Shown one piece after another: positions 23,705-35,462 of a DNA stretch of 64,000 bases (the first letter of the stretch is position 1; every line of letters begins with the position of its first letter). The stretch is from Tetraselmis striata (Eukaryota > Chlorophyta > Chlorodendrophyceae > Chlorodendrales > Chlorodendraceae). A program made the position numbers and the translations under genes. The notes beneath the pieces were generated by a model. The model ran no database searches. It was not told where the DNA came from and saw only the letters and a list, made by a program, of their open reading frames with translations. Location of the stretch: positions 1-64,000 of the forward strand of contig VCJN01002954.1 of NCBI GenBank assembly GCA_006384855.1, read 5' to 3'.

Positions 23705-26700
23705 TCAGGCGTTGTGCGGCAGGCTCTGGTGGTGGTCCTCCTTCCAATGCCGCTCCTCCTCGTCTTCATAGAAGTCGTACTCGTCGTGATATCCGTAGGC
23801 TTCGTCGTCGCGGGAGCGCTCCTCCCCCTGCGCCTCAGGCTGCTCCTCCTCATACAGCTCCGCGTCATACTCCTCCAGCGCGAGCCAGCGCCCCAGCATA
23901 TCGAGTACCTGCTGCGCCGGGGCACTGCGCTCGACGGCGGCCGCCGCGCCGTCCTCCTCGTGGCCGCCATCGGCCGCCACTGGAGCGACGGCGCTGGGGG
24001 CGTGGGCGCGCGGAGGCTGCCACACTGCAGCCTGCTGCCCGCGGTTGCGTAGGGCGGCCAGAGCGCGGCCCACCACGCCTCCAGCCTTCTGCGACGAACG
24101 CCGCGCCTCGGCCGGCACCGCCTCGGCGTTGTCGAGTGATGGCCAGCGGATGGGCAGCGGGTGAGCCTCCGTGTTCATCACGAAAGTGTCGAGCGGCAGC
24201 AGGTCTCGCTCCTCGAAGATGAGGTACAGGTACTTGAGCGTCTCCGCCAGCCAGAAGCTCTCCATCTTGTCGCGCTTCTTGGGCGGCACCTGCAGCACGC
24301 TGTCCAGCGAGGCGTAGCCGCCGCTCCGCACGCGGGTGTGCTTCTCAAAGGCGCGGAAGATGAGCCACGCCCACTCCCGGTACACAGGGTCGCGCGTCAC
24401 TTGCCACATCACCCACAGGCTCTCCACCGTCTCGGGGCGTAGCAGGTTGTGCGAATCCTGCTGGTATATCTGAAAAAAAAGGAAAGTCGACGAAGGGGAG
24501 GAGGGGAGCGGCGGGTGGTCGGAGGTCAGGGTCCAAATACCGCACAGGGGAGTTACAGAGCGGGCGCACGCGGTGATATGTCGAATTGTCGAGTTGTCTG
24601 GGAGGGGCCAAGTGGTCGCACGGACCTCGAAGTGGCCGCGGCCGACGTCGTGCTTGTGCTGCTTGGGGTAGTCGCCGTCATGCTTGGAAAAGTGTACGAT
24701 CTCGGGCGCCAGCCCCACGGGCGTCTCGCGGTACGTCTCGTAGCACGTCAGCATGAGCTGCTGAGCGAGCTCGATGTCGCTGATGGGGCTCTTGGCGGTG
24801 GAGGTGTCTACGCCCTGCGTACCCCACCCCACCCGCACCAGTTAGCCTTGCCGAGCGACACTGGAAACACACAATGCCGCAACTGGCGACAGGCCTACGT
24901 CTCGACTGAAACTGATCCGACTTGTCGAGACTTGCCGGACTGAGGCACCAGCTAGCTCTCGAGACGGTTTCCGGGTCGGGTTCAGGCGGAGTCGACTCGA
25001 AGTGCTTGTTATCCGACTCGACGAAACTCGGAGTTTGGGTCGACTCCGGGCCGAGTCGAGCCGTCACAAGCAGAAGGGGCCATCGGAAGCTAACTCCGAG
25101 ACAAAGTGGCGGGAGCGGAGGTGGGGTATGGGCAGCTCACATGGTAGTGGCCCAGCGCGAGCAGGCCGGGCAGGAAGCACACTAGGTGGTCCATTTTGGG
25201 CTGCTTCTGCGCGCTGGAGCCGGAACCCTTGAGCTCCGCGACGTAGGTGAGGCCGCCCACGCCGGCAGTGGTGTCGATCAGCCGCTCGCGCACGCCGCGC
25301 ATGGCCTCCTTGTACATGCGCAGGCAGCGCTCGTCGCGCCGGCCGCTGATGACCCAGCACTTGAGGAGGTACTCGTAGAACGAGTCGCCGCGCGCGCCGA
25401 GCGTGAACACGTTGCCGCGAAACTTGCCGGTGTTGGGGTTGATCATGATGGGGCACAGCCCCTGCAGCCGGCCCGAGGCCTGGTCCACGATATCCATCAC
25501 GCCCGAAGCAGCGGCCTCGTAGCTGGGCGAGCCAGTGAGGCGGCTGAGGTAGCTGAACTCAAGGTACAGCGTGGTGACCTCGCTGGTGGAGCTGTCAGGG
25601 CCCCACTTGGGGCTCGACGCCGTGCCTGCTCCCAGGTTTACGTCGGAAAAGGGCACGCCGCTCTTGGTGCGGAACGCAGGCATCAGCCGCTCGCCCAGCT
25701 CCTCTGCCTTTGCCAGCATCGTGGCGTCGCCGTCCGTGAGGTTGTACGCCGAGAGCAGGCCGCCCAGGATGCGGATTGTTGTCTCGAATAGGTTGACGTT
25801 CTTGGGGCGATCCAGTCTGGACATACAGTCCAGGTGGGGGGGGGGGGGGGGGGGGCTGTGAGGTGAAAAGAAACATGGGGATGATACCCTCGGGAGGGGG
25901 GGGGTGTGAGCGTCGTGGCGCACCTCATCGAGTTGGACACCCACTGCGCCGCCTCGTCGTACTCTTTCTTCAGTCCCATCAGCAGGAGCGTGTCCAGCGA
26001 GTCCACGAGCGTCAGGCCCAGGTCGAACCACGAACCGCTGGTGCGCGACATCGGGTGCAGTTCGTCTTCCCCCCAGGCAGCCTCCTTGTAGCCCTGCGAT
26101 ATTCAAGTAGGGGGGAATGGGACGGGGGCGCGGGCGCGGGGATTCGGTCGACGGCCTACGGAGGAAGGAAACGCGGCCTCCGAGTACAGATCAGGAGCGA
26201 TATATTTGCATACGACGTCGCGGAGCCAAAGTTATCGCCAAGGGGTTGGGTCGCTCATTATCTACCAACCCAGCGACTATGGCATGTCGGATTCGTATCG
26301 GGTAGGAGAAACTGTGTTGTCCCAGATGACGACCCTCTCGCGACTCGGAGAATCCGAGAATCTTTCATTTCCAGACCGACAAGATATATTTATGATTTGT
26401 TATTCGTTGGTTGTGACAAGAGAAGCAATCGATAAAGGGGGGGGGGGGGGGGGGGGGGGGGGGGGTCGGGTCTCGGGGGAGGCACCTTCCAGGCCCATTT
26501 GGCAGCCTCTTTTACTGCGTTCGCACGGGCGACGCTGTCCGTCATACACGCCAGCGTCTTGTCACCGCTGCGACCGCACGCGTCCGCGCCCTCGCATATC
26601 TGGCACGATCGGCAGCGCACGCTGTCGTCCTCCGAGGTGCTGCTTGCGGCCTGCTGCGCGACGATGGGGCCCGCGCCCATGCGCCTGCCCGGCAGCCACA

Positions 26701-27248
26701 CCAGCCGGGCTCAGCACACGCTCGCAGGATTTAGCGTGCGCCACCCTGCTCCGACAAGGTCAATAAACCCTAACCCTAAGCCCCTATCCGAAAGGTTAGT
26801 CGTCAATACTGCGTAATTCTCGCCACCGAAAGTGGAAGATAGCAGACGGAGCAAACAAATGCCCAGTCACTGCACAAGGAAGGGCGAGGAAACTCATCGA
26901 GTGTACCCGCAAAATGGCGACTGCGGGTGGTGTCGGAGGGTGGGGTTCCCCGCACCTTGACTCCCTCTTTCTGAGGCCCGAGGTGGCCCAAGCGCCGCCA
27001 TCACCCGCCCGCTGAATCTGCTGCTCCACCGTGCCGCCCTCGTCGGCGCCCGCCTCCCCCTCCTCGACCCCACCCTCCTCGCCTCCATCACCGAGTTCCC
27101 CTCCTGCAGCATCCGCTAGCGTGTCAATCGCTTACCAGCCCCTCTCCCGCCAGGCGCCAGCTGCTGCCCCCCCCCCCCCCCCCGGCCCTTCAAGGGGCTC
27201 CACAAATTTGCGGCAACGACGAGCTGCTAGCGAGGGGATGACGACCGC

Positions 27249-27290
<42 letters not shown>

Positions 27291-27493
27291 CAGAGGAGGG
27301 GCGCAGCGGGGGTCGGTATGCACAGGGAGCATCTCCGCATCCAGTTGGGAGGGTAGTCGCAATCGCACCAGACACGCCATGAATATATCAAACTGGGCTC
27401 CAGCTTCACCCCCAATCTGGCGAAGTAATGCCGCTCAGCCACCTTTTGTTCTATGTGCGCCTTCCACGGCTGCCTACAAGTGATAAGATGTAC

Positions 27494-27557
<64 letters not shown>

Positions 27558-27590
27558 GTATATATGTGTATTTACACACATATACATATA

Positions 27591-27651
<61 letters not shown>

Positions 27652-30600
27652 ACACACAGACACACACACACACACGCCGCAGTTTGCGCGCCGCCGCACC
27701 TGCGTCCGCCGCGTCCGCGCCCCGCTCATCGCCGGCAGCGTCGCCATCCAGGGGATCCCCCTCACCCCCCTCGGCCCCCTCCTGCACCAGCAACCCACAA
27801 GCAGTCCGAACCGCAGCCAGTCAGGATCCCGGATGCACCCCTCGCCCCACATCCTCTCCCCGCCGCCCACACCCGGGACGGCCCTGCTCGCACGCTGGCA
27901 CTACCTGCTGCGCAGCGTCCTCGACCGCGCCCCCCTCCTCCGGCTCTTGCTCTTCGTGCTGCTCGCCATCGTCCATATCCGCCTCTCCCACAACCGCTGC
28001 GCCCTCCTCCTCCTCCTCCTCCTCCTCCTCCTCCTCCTCCTCCTCCCCCTCGTGCCTCCCCTTGTGCTTACCCTTCTCGGCCTTCAACGCAGCTACGTCG
28101 ATGCCAGCTTTTGCCAGCACCTCATCCGCCATCGCCAGCACCTCATCCGCAGCCCCTGCGCCGTCTCCCACAGCCGCCTGGCCGTCCTGCGCCACAACAG
28201 CCACCAAAGCGTGGATCTCAGCACCGTGGATCCGGCAGCGCCTGCTGGGCAAGCTGGCTGGCCACACCTGCTCACTGGCAACTGGCAGTGATGATCATGA
28301 CAATGCGAGGCAAATCACCTCCTCCGCCTCCTCAGCGGTCAGCGGCTCCTCCTCCTCTTCAAGCTCCTCCTCCTCCTCCTCCCCCTCCTCCGCTTTCTCC
28401 ACAACATCGCCCTCCACAGCCGTCAGCGGCTCCTCCTCCCCCTCCTCTGCCTCCTCCTTCTCGCCCCCCTTCGACTTGTCACCGGCTTCCACAGCCGTCA
28501 GCGGCTCCTCCTCCTCGTCCTCAACCTCCCCCTCCTCTGCCTCCTTCTTCACGTTTCTCTTCGACTCGTCATCGCCCTCCACAGCTGTCAGTGGATCCTC
28601 TTCCTCCTCCTCCTCCTCATGCAGCCGGCCGCCTTCATCGTCGCCGCCCACCGCGCCCTGCGCACCGCCCGTAGCATCGGCCGCCTCCTCGCTCGGACGC
28701 CGCAGGTCCTCGGCACCGCCGCCATCCTCCGGCGCAGCGTTGGGCGCGCTCACTGGCCGCCCCGCCAGCAGGTCGCCGTACCTCGCCTGCTCGGATGAGT
28801 ACTGCTCGCTGAGCTTCTCCAGCCATGCCTGCGCAGAGCACCACAGCAACATCAGCAGCTGCCAGGCCCGAAGATGCCCGGCGGGCAATCGCGGCCAGCT
28901 GATCATCTACCGAACAAACAGAAACGGTCTGCGGATAAGCAACGTTTTTGACACCCCCTCATGCGCGCGCGCTGAATATTTCGACGCGAAGGTGCATCAC
29001 AAACCATCATTTTTGGGCCCCGCGGACTGTATTTAATTTTACGTATGCACTGTATGAATGTGAACATGGGAGGATGTCCCGCCTTCGCGGGTATCACAAG
29101 GATTGCTGCGATGCGCGGACGTGATTGAGATGGGGCGACGTCAACTGGAACGAGTGCGGAATCTGATGGGGAGGAGTGGGGAGCGAGGAGAGGGGTGGGG
29201 GGCTCTCGCACCCTCTTCTTCATAATGCTTGTTTGGATCTCGTCCTTCTCCTTCAGCGCTTCGTTTGACTGCGAAAGATCCCAGGTCACGGCGCCTCCTG
29301 TCAGTAATGCCATCATCCCCCACCGCTGCCGCATTCCCTACACCATCCCTCCACCCTCCCCTCCCTCCATTCCCCCTCCTGGCACTCACCTCCTTGCGAA
29401 GCTGCTCCTGCTTGTGCTCCTCCTTGGCAGCCCTCCGGTGCGCCTCTGAAATCTGGGCGTCCCACGCCGCCACAGCCCCCTACGTGGGCCGGGCCAGGCA
29501 GCCACCTCAGCGCCCGCCACGCTTGTGCCGTCAGCACGTAAATGGGCCAACACACTGCACCACATCAATCACTGATGGGGCAGGCAGGGGCCGGGGCTGA
29601 GGGATTGGTGGGAAAACAGAGGGGCACTGCTGCAGCAGGCAGACCCCAGGGTGGAGCCAGCTTTGAGACAGACGACAGGGTGGATGCTGCGGGGGGGTGC
29701 GTGCGGGCACCTGGTAAGACGCGGAGCGCGCTGGGTCAAACACCTTGTGAGTGGCTTTCGCCATGCGCTCCTCCTTTTTCTGCAGCACGCGCAACAGGGA
29801 GGAGGAGGCAATCCCTCAGCTCAGCAGGCTGGCAGGGGCGCAAAAGTGGCCAGCGCTGCCGGCTCAACGGGTCTATCTGGCGCATGCTGAGCATGGCGAG
29901 GTTCGGGCAGGCGGGGGGGCGGTGGGAGGCGCAGTGCCAGGAAACGCGGTCACCTGCGTCGCCGCCAGGCTGCGCTTGGACTCCGTCACCAGCTTCGCCT
30001 CCTCCCGGCGTGCCGACTCCGCGGCCGCTTGTGCCTGGTGCGCGCCAGTCTGTTGGGGGGTGGGGGGGAGGGGGGCAAGGGGGGCACAATCGCACTCGTA
30101 GCACCCCAGCTCGCCATCCTCGCCGGCACAGCGCATGCTGCGACCATCGCAGAGGCTGGATGCAGTGCCGCAAGTAACAGAGGGGGGAGGGGGGGGGATA
30201 TCGCTGGGGTGTCGAGGTCATTGCAGCGAAGGTGCTACTGTAGCGAGCCCGCACATTGCAGTCACCCCGCATGGACACCCGCCACCGCTGCCAAACGACT
30301 TTGCCAGCCTCATGCCCCCCTCCCTCCCCCCCAACCCCCCTCGTCCCTACCCTTCTTCCCTAGGGTGTTGCCTGGGCGCACCCGCGCATGTGTGATCGCT
30401 GCCTTGGCTTTACTCATGCGTTCTTTCAACTTGATGATGTCCTTCTTCGCGATCGCAATGGTGCTCTGGATGAGGGATTGGCACCAAGGGGGGAGGGAGG
30501 GTGTTGAGGCGGAGGAGGGCGTAGAGGAAGGTCATGGCCTGCTTGTTGGGCTGGTGGCAGGATGCAGCGTCTCGGGAAGAAGTAGGGGGCATGGGTGGCA

Positions 30601-32023
30601 CATGGGTGGGCGCGATGGAGGCTGCTCACCTGCAGCTCCGCCTCTCGCTGTTGCCAGCGGGTAGTGGCCTCCTGCGTGTTGAGAGGGGGAGCGGCGTCAC
30701 GCTTCAGTCGCATGATGAGAATCATATCGCAACCGATGAGCCCCCCCCCCCCCTCTCCGTCCCTCCGCCTCAGTCCCCATCCCATCGAGGCTCCTTTGCT
30801 TCCATTCCGGTACCGTCTCAAGCTCCTCCCGGCCAGCAGCACTCACCGCGAGGATGTCCTGCTGACTCACGCGGCTAAAAAGGTGACCTGTCGGGCCGCT
30901 CGAGTGCACCCTAGAGAATCGCGGGTGGCAGGTGCGGCAGTGGTGGCTCCGTTAGGAACACGCAGCAGCAGCCACTGGTGCGGGAAAATAATGCGTGGAG
31001 TGGGGCATGTGGGAGGGGGGCGCACTTGACAGTAACCATCACCAGCAGGCTCACGCACAGCCCAGCCAACAGCAGGCATCCAACCAGCAGTAGCCGCCTG
31101 CACACGCCACAGGCCGCGTTCTAGCTAAGAAGCCTAGCCTGCGAGGTGGCTGTCTGGTCGGCTACTGAACGCTGGGGTGGCGTGAGGCGGGGTCCTACGC
31201 CGGGGGTGTCCGTGGCACTGGGCAGGCCGCGTACCAGTTTTTGCTGGCCCACAGTCTGAGGCGGATCATCTGGCGCCGGGTCTTGCCCTGCGCACGCCGA
31301 GTGGGCGAAGCGTGGCGGCCATCAGCGCTTACCGGCGACCGGCAGGCAGGCACCAACTGCTTGCGGGGAAGGGCAGTGCTGCACCCCACAGCCCAGCTCA
31401 GATGGCTGCGCAGCAGCAGGAGCCACGTGGCCCGCCAGCCAACACCACCGAACGAGCTTCGACCACGCCACCCCCCGCTACCGCAAGATCAGGGCCACTC
31501 CATGGAGTATCGTATGTCCCTCCACGATGTGCTGGCGGGGCGCCATGAGGCTATTCCTGCTCCACAGGGGGCAGGAGGTGCGGGGGCTGGCCGGGGCGCC
31601 GCCCGGTCCGCGCACCTGGCCCTTCTCGTCCTTGCTGTAACCCTTCGGAGAGCCCAGCCCATCCTCATAGTCCCCCTGCTCCACCGAAAGCTTCCAGCGC
31701 GCGGAGCCGGAGCCGCCTGCTGTGCGTCGGGGCCGCGCAGCGTAGAGGGAGATTCGCGTCAGATCGCTCGACCCGTTCACTACCACCCGGCCGAGAGCGC
31801 AAGCGGCACCGTGGGCGGGCGGAGCCTGCCCATTCGTACCGGTGGCGGCTATGCCGCGATTATACATCCCTTCCGGTTCTGACGACCCGCTTATCGCCAC
31901 TCGCCGGCGACGAAGGTGCGACCCGCCGTCCGCCGTCGGCAGCGCCTGGCCGCCGTGCTGCTCCCCGACGCCGTCGCCGCTGCTTGCTGCGCCGGCTGCT
32001 GGCGGAGTGTCGGCACTGTTCAT
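23705..32023 (-). CDS. GH47 alpha-1,2-mannosidase (ER type) with a giant coiled-coil/acidic lumenal stem
   Basis: Predicted to trim alpha-1,2-mannose from N-glycans in the ER/Golgi lumen (class I, Ca2+-dependent, inverting). ATG at 32023; 19 phase-consistent exons: 32023-31616, 31287-31235, 31097-31026, 30910-30847, 30671-30630, 30465-30382, 30049-29954, 29779-29711, 29479-29390, 29268-29212, 28828-28319, 28267-27905, 27781-27700, 27103-26956, 26684-26486, 26093-25924, 25816-25141, 24814-24626, 24469-23705. They encode 1378 aa, about twice the family norm. Layout: cytosolic residues 1-153; a single membrane anchor (about 154-177, RLLLVGCLLLAGLCVSLLVM); short charged helices (about 180-345); an acidic stem (346-515) with four PLTAVE/PLTAEE repeats; a second Glu-run segment (516-636); GH47 from about 765 to 1232; an acidic tail. 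Catalytic and Ca2+ signatures are intact: SEVTTLYLEF, KMDHLVCFLPG, LRPETVESLW, NTEAHPLPI. LFETTIRILGGLLSAY favours the ER-mannosidase subgroup. Confidence 0.94.
26437..26465 (+). repeat. Homopolymer G tract (29 nt) in a GH47 intron
   Basis: Uninterrupted G on the plus strand, so C on the sense strand, shortly downstream of the exon 26684-26486 donor. Confidence 0.95.
27251..27676 (+). repeat. Cluster of dinucleotide microsatellites in a GH47 intron
   Basis: Within the intron between exons 27781-27700 and 27103-26956 lie, in order: (GA)n at about 27251-27289, (TC)n at about 27495-27514, (AT)n at about 27515-27545, TATG repeats to about 27562, and (CA)n with two interruptions at about 27598-27676. 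Frames through these (Thr-His, Val-Cys, Ser-Leu or Tyr-Ile repeats) are not proteins. Confidence 0.95.
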
Positions 32024-33313
32024 GCGGTCATCTTTGACCCGCGGCGGGACGCCAGGCGGCGTTCTACACTCGGTGATACACGGTGCGCAACTGCGTGTGT
32101 GTGTAGTTCGTCGCTGTCACTCGGCAAATTCGGCGCACCCAGCGCGGGGTATTAGGTCACCGCGATGGACGGTTGGACCCATCACGGTATGGGACGAGCA
32201 GCAGCGCCGGAGCGCCCTGCCCCCCTTGCCTGCGAAGCTGCTGCTGGCAGCGGTAGTTGACGCCGTGACGCGGCTCATTCATCCGCGCGAGTGCGCCAAT
32301 AAACGGCCAAGTAACGGTCGATGTGAGCAGGATATGGTCGCTGCTACAGGTAAGGATTAATGTCATCGAGGGCGCGGGCCACAACTATAAAATTTAGAGA
32401 TAAATATATATACATGGACAATGTATTTTATATATCCATATATAAAGTCGCCCTTTGCAGCTAGCTCATGTCACTGTGCATATACATGGAGCAATTGAAT
32501 CTCTGTGTGTAGTATGTATGTACATAGAAGTATTTCTAGATATATCTACATGTATATATGTAGATATCTCTAATTATGTATATATGCTGGTTACACCATC
32601 GATCCGTATCCTGGTCGCGATGTTATCGTTAGATAGTCAGTACACTCGCCGATGATTAGCGCGAAGTCCGTATTAATAAGGATTAATAGTCGCTACATTA
32701 TTAGATAAATGTATATGAATCACTTCTGCCATGAAGCGAATTTCATCAATTATGACGAGATTAAATCGGCATTTTCTACTACGGAACTTGGCGATAATCG
32801 CTCCTGCCCCACGCATATATCGCGAGAGGTTTATCATCGATAATGTAGCGGGGCTGTCCTAACCACCTACAGCCCGATGTAAGGTTCCCCTCTCTATACA
32901 CCTCAAGCGGGGTTATGTAATAAGGGGTTATCACTTGCTCGAATGCATAGGGCGCTTGTCAGTTGGATTCAACTGCACAGTTCATTTAATGAGTTGGCGC
33001 ATTATGGGCATGGAATCCACGCAATCTTTGTGTCTTCATTCAGTGTCGCTGCTGTGTGTTCAAACTCAACAAGGCCCTTGCAACCATAACGCGTAAGGCC
33101 GCCATGGGAGGACAGGATGGATTATGGAAGCATGCTCTGCATACCACTGGGTCAATACATATGCATGCGATGGGAATTACAAGAATATCCTCTGTGCTAG
33201 CATCAAAACCCGTCCAGAAGTATCCTTCCGTCGAGATCATTCAACTGTAGATGCCAATGCATTTCTGATACCCGGTTGTTCTGTCGCCTAGGAATGGAGC
33301 GGGTCGACATGAG
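32024..33313. other. Intergenic interval, largely AT-rich
   Basis: This separates the GH47 start from the 3' end of the next minus-strand gene. From about 32380 to 32830 the base composition changes sharply to AT-rich with TATATA and TAGATAT words. No gene, RNA gene or clear repeat is recognised. The first 200-300 bp beyond 32023 should hold the GH47 promoter. Confidence 0.55.
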
Positions 33314-33318
33314 TTACA
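33314..33318 (-). terminator. TGTAA polyadenylation signal for the unrecognised gene at 33.3-34.6 kb
   Basis: TTACA on the plus strand lies only 10 nt beyond the stop codon at 33328. This close spacing is unusual, so another signal may be used. Confidence 0.35.
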
Positions 33319-33327
33319 GAGCGCACA

Positions 33328-34573
33328 TCAGGGAGCCCCCGCAGCGCCATTGAGCGTGCTGGCAATGTCCTGGATGCTTGGCTCACGGGAAGTCTCCAAC
33401 AGCAGGCTGCCGCTCGAGTCCAGCAGGCGCCAAGGGCCGGGCCACTTGCGCCACAGTGTGCCATCTACCCCAGCAGCGGAGCGGACCGCGCGCAAGCAGT
33501 AAACCTTGTCCCAGCTCCCCTCCTCGCTGCTCAGCAGCACCCGAGCCTCCCGTCGCAGCGACACCTCCCAGGGCTGCCCCACTGCACCGCCGCCCTCAGT
33601 CCAGAATGCGTTCACCACCACCATCAGATGGTCTGGCTCCAGTACACTCGAGCCATAGTCTCCTTGGCAGAGCGCCATCAGTGCACGTGCAGTGGCATCA
33701 GCCACATGGGTGACTACCGTCATGCGTTCGCAGCGCCACACTCCAACACCGTCACTGGGCTCCTCAAGCACCCCGAGAAATTCGGGGTCGTACCTTGAGC
33801 GCCGAGCATAACATGGGAAAGGGTGGTGAAGTCAGCCACTGTCCCTGTGGAGTTGACAGTGGGTAATGGCCTCAGAGAAAGCGGAGAGGGGCAAAAGGGG
33901 GCGCACCCGTCCAGCATCTCCTCCACGTATGCACGTGTGACTCGAAACCTCTGCTGCATTCCGCCAGACCAGTCTGCAGCCTGCCCCCACAGCCCCAGGA
34001 AGAGCACCTCGTCGGTGTCGACATCGGCAGGCGGAAGAGGCAGCTCCACACGCACACGCAATCGGGCAGCCAATCCCGCGGTCTTGTCGGAACTGCGCAC
34101 AAGCTAACAGCTGTTAATTTCTCCTGTATGCTGCCCCATCAGAGTGTACGGAAGGATCCTAGCCACGGGTAACTTAACCCGGTGTCACGAGGTCATCCTT
34201 CCTTCCACTTCGAATGCACAAAATGCTGTACAGAGCAAGCATTATCCAACCCCCATCTCGCCAGATCTATGTCATGCTTAACAAGGCTGCGATATGATAG
34301 CCTGGAGTATGTCATGGCAGCGGGGCTCGCCTTTGGTTCTCCGCCGCTGTAGCAGCTTCCTCCCTGAGCGCACGCAATACGGAGCGCGCCTCTGCGGCGG
34401 CTGCAGTGCACGACTGCGGCGGGGAACCAGCCCGTACCTCCCCAGATTTGCTGCTGCACCGCACTGATACGCTCCTGGAGGCCCTGAAGAATGGCGTTCT
34501 GCTGCCAGAGCTGCGCAGCGCGCCTAATGCTTGGACGCCGCGGGGCTGAACGCGGCGCAGCTAGAGTTAACAA
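33328..34573 (-). CDS. Unrecognised protein, at least two certain exons; 5' end unresolved
   Basis: Two exons join cleanly in phase: 34092-33907 and 33793-33328 (stop TGA/TAG side at 33328). They give about 216 aa containing RVRVELPLPPADVDTDEVLF, MQQRFRVTRAYVEEMLDG|Y, DPEFLGVLEEPSDGVGVW, ERMTVVTHVADATARALMAL, WEVSLRREARVLL and a C-terminus IASTLNGAAGAP. The pattern of mixed beta-strand and helix, with normal codon use and few homopolymers, is that of a real gene. Upstream, 34573 to about 34435 encodes a helical stretch (AQLWQQNAILQGLQERI, SAVQQQIW) that probably belongs to it. However, its donor phase does not fit the next exon directly, so an intermediate exon or another donor is needed. No ATG is assigned. 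I do not recognise the family and assign no function. Confidence 0.5.
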
Positions 34574-35462
34574 GGTTGGGCCAGGGACCGAGGGTCAGGA
34601 AGCAGTCGGCGAGCGCGAGGCGTAGTTGCAGCGTAGGTGGCAGGGACAGACGGCGCAGCTGGTATGTCACGCTTGGCTTCAATAAAAGGGTCCTCTGCCA
34701 TTATACTCGCAGCGATACCAGCATGATAGAATAAAATGTAGACGGCATAGTGACATCCAGCTCAAAGCATGGGGGGAACTGCCCGTGAGTGCCGAATTAT
34801 GTTACGAGGCTTCCGCACCAGCATAGCTTCCAGCGTGCCAGGAACAGCTCGGGGTGTATGGCCGATACGTCCCTTCAGTCCTCTCGGGTAGAACGCGCCC
34901 CTTCCGGTGGTGCTGGGCGGCTCGCCCGGGATAGCGCCGCAGGGACTCGGAGCAACAGCAAAGGATTATCGCCCCCCCCCCCCCCCCCCCCCCCTCTCGT
35001 CGCGCGTTTAGCAGCGAGATCAATCGCGTCAGCAGCGGGCAGGGAAGACGCCTTGCGCCACCAGGATAGGACTATAACAATCATGTCAGCGCATACCTGC
35101 AGTGCGGGACAGCGCCATCGTCTATCAGCTTGTCGAGCGACCAACGATGCGCGTGATGCCGAGTGCTGCTGGGCGGCGGTACATGTACGCCTATGTTACT
35201 GGTCTTTTTTGTAATTCACACCATTACGCCTCGTTCGCGACGATGCGGTTCGCTTCTTAGAGGGGCTGGGCAACACTCAAATGATTACATGTGCTTACAT
35301 GTGCTTACATGTGCTGCAAAATTCAAGAAATCCATGCAGAAATCCAGAAGAAAATCCAGCTACGGGCCACAAGAGGCGGGAACCGCCATGACAGCCATCG
35401 ATCAGGCATCGCCACCAGCCAGCCGCCGCTCCACGCAGTAGGGACGCTCTCCCCAACACACA
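34574..35462. other. Intergenic stretch with one C tract and a dispersed repeat copy
   Basis: No convincing gene. A C run lies at about 34974-34994. An inverted copy of the GGATTTC-rich dispersed repeat (AAATTCAAGAAATCC...GAAAATCCAGC) lies at about 35319-35377, just before the 223-bp tandem array. Confidence 0.55.

Noticed and set aside
26763-26782. Telomere-like AAACCCTAACCCTAAGCCCC
   Set aside because: Only about two repeat units inside a GH47 intron; too short for an interstitial telomere.
27474-28674. Large Ser/Pro/Thr-His-rich plus-strand frames (up to 527 aa)
   Set aside because: They translate microsatellites and the antisense of the Glu-rich GH47 exons.
26684-32023. A separate acidic, coiled-coil gene (glucosidase II beta-like) upstream of the mannosidase
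   Set aside because: Glu-rich coiled-coil segments first suggested it, but no LDLa or MRH domain is seen and every exon joins in phase to the GH47 exons, so one gene is the simpler reading.
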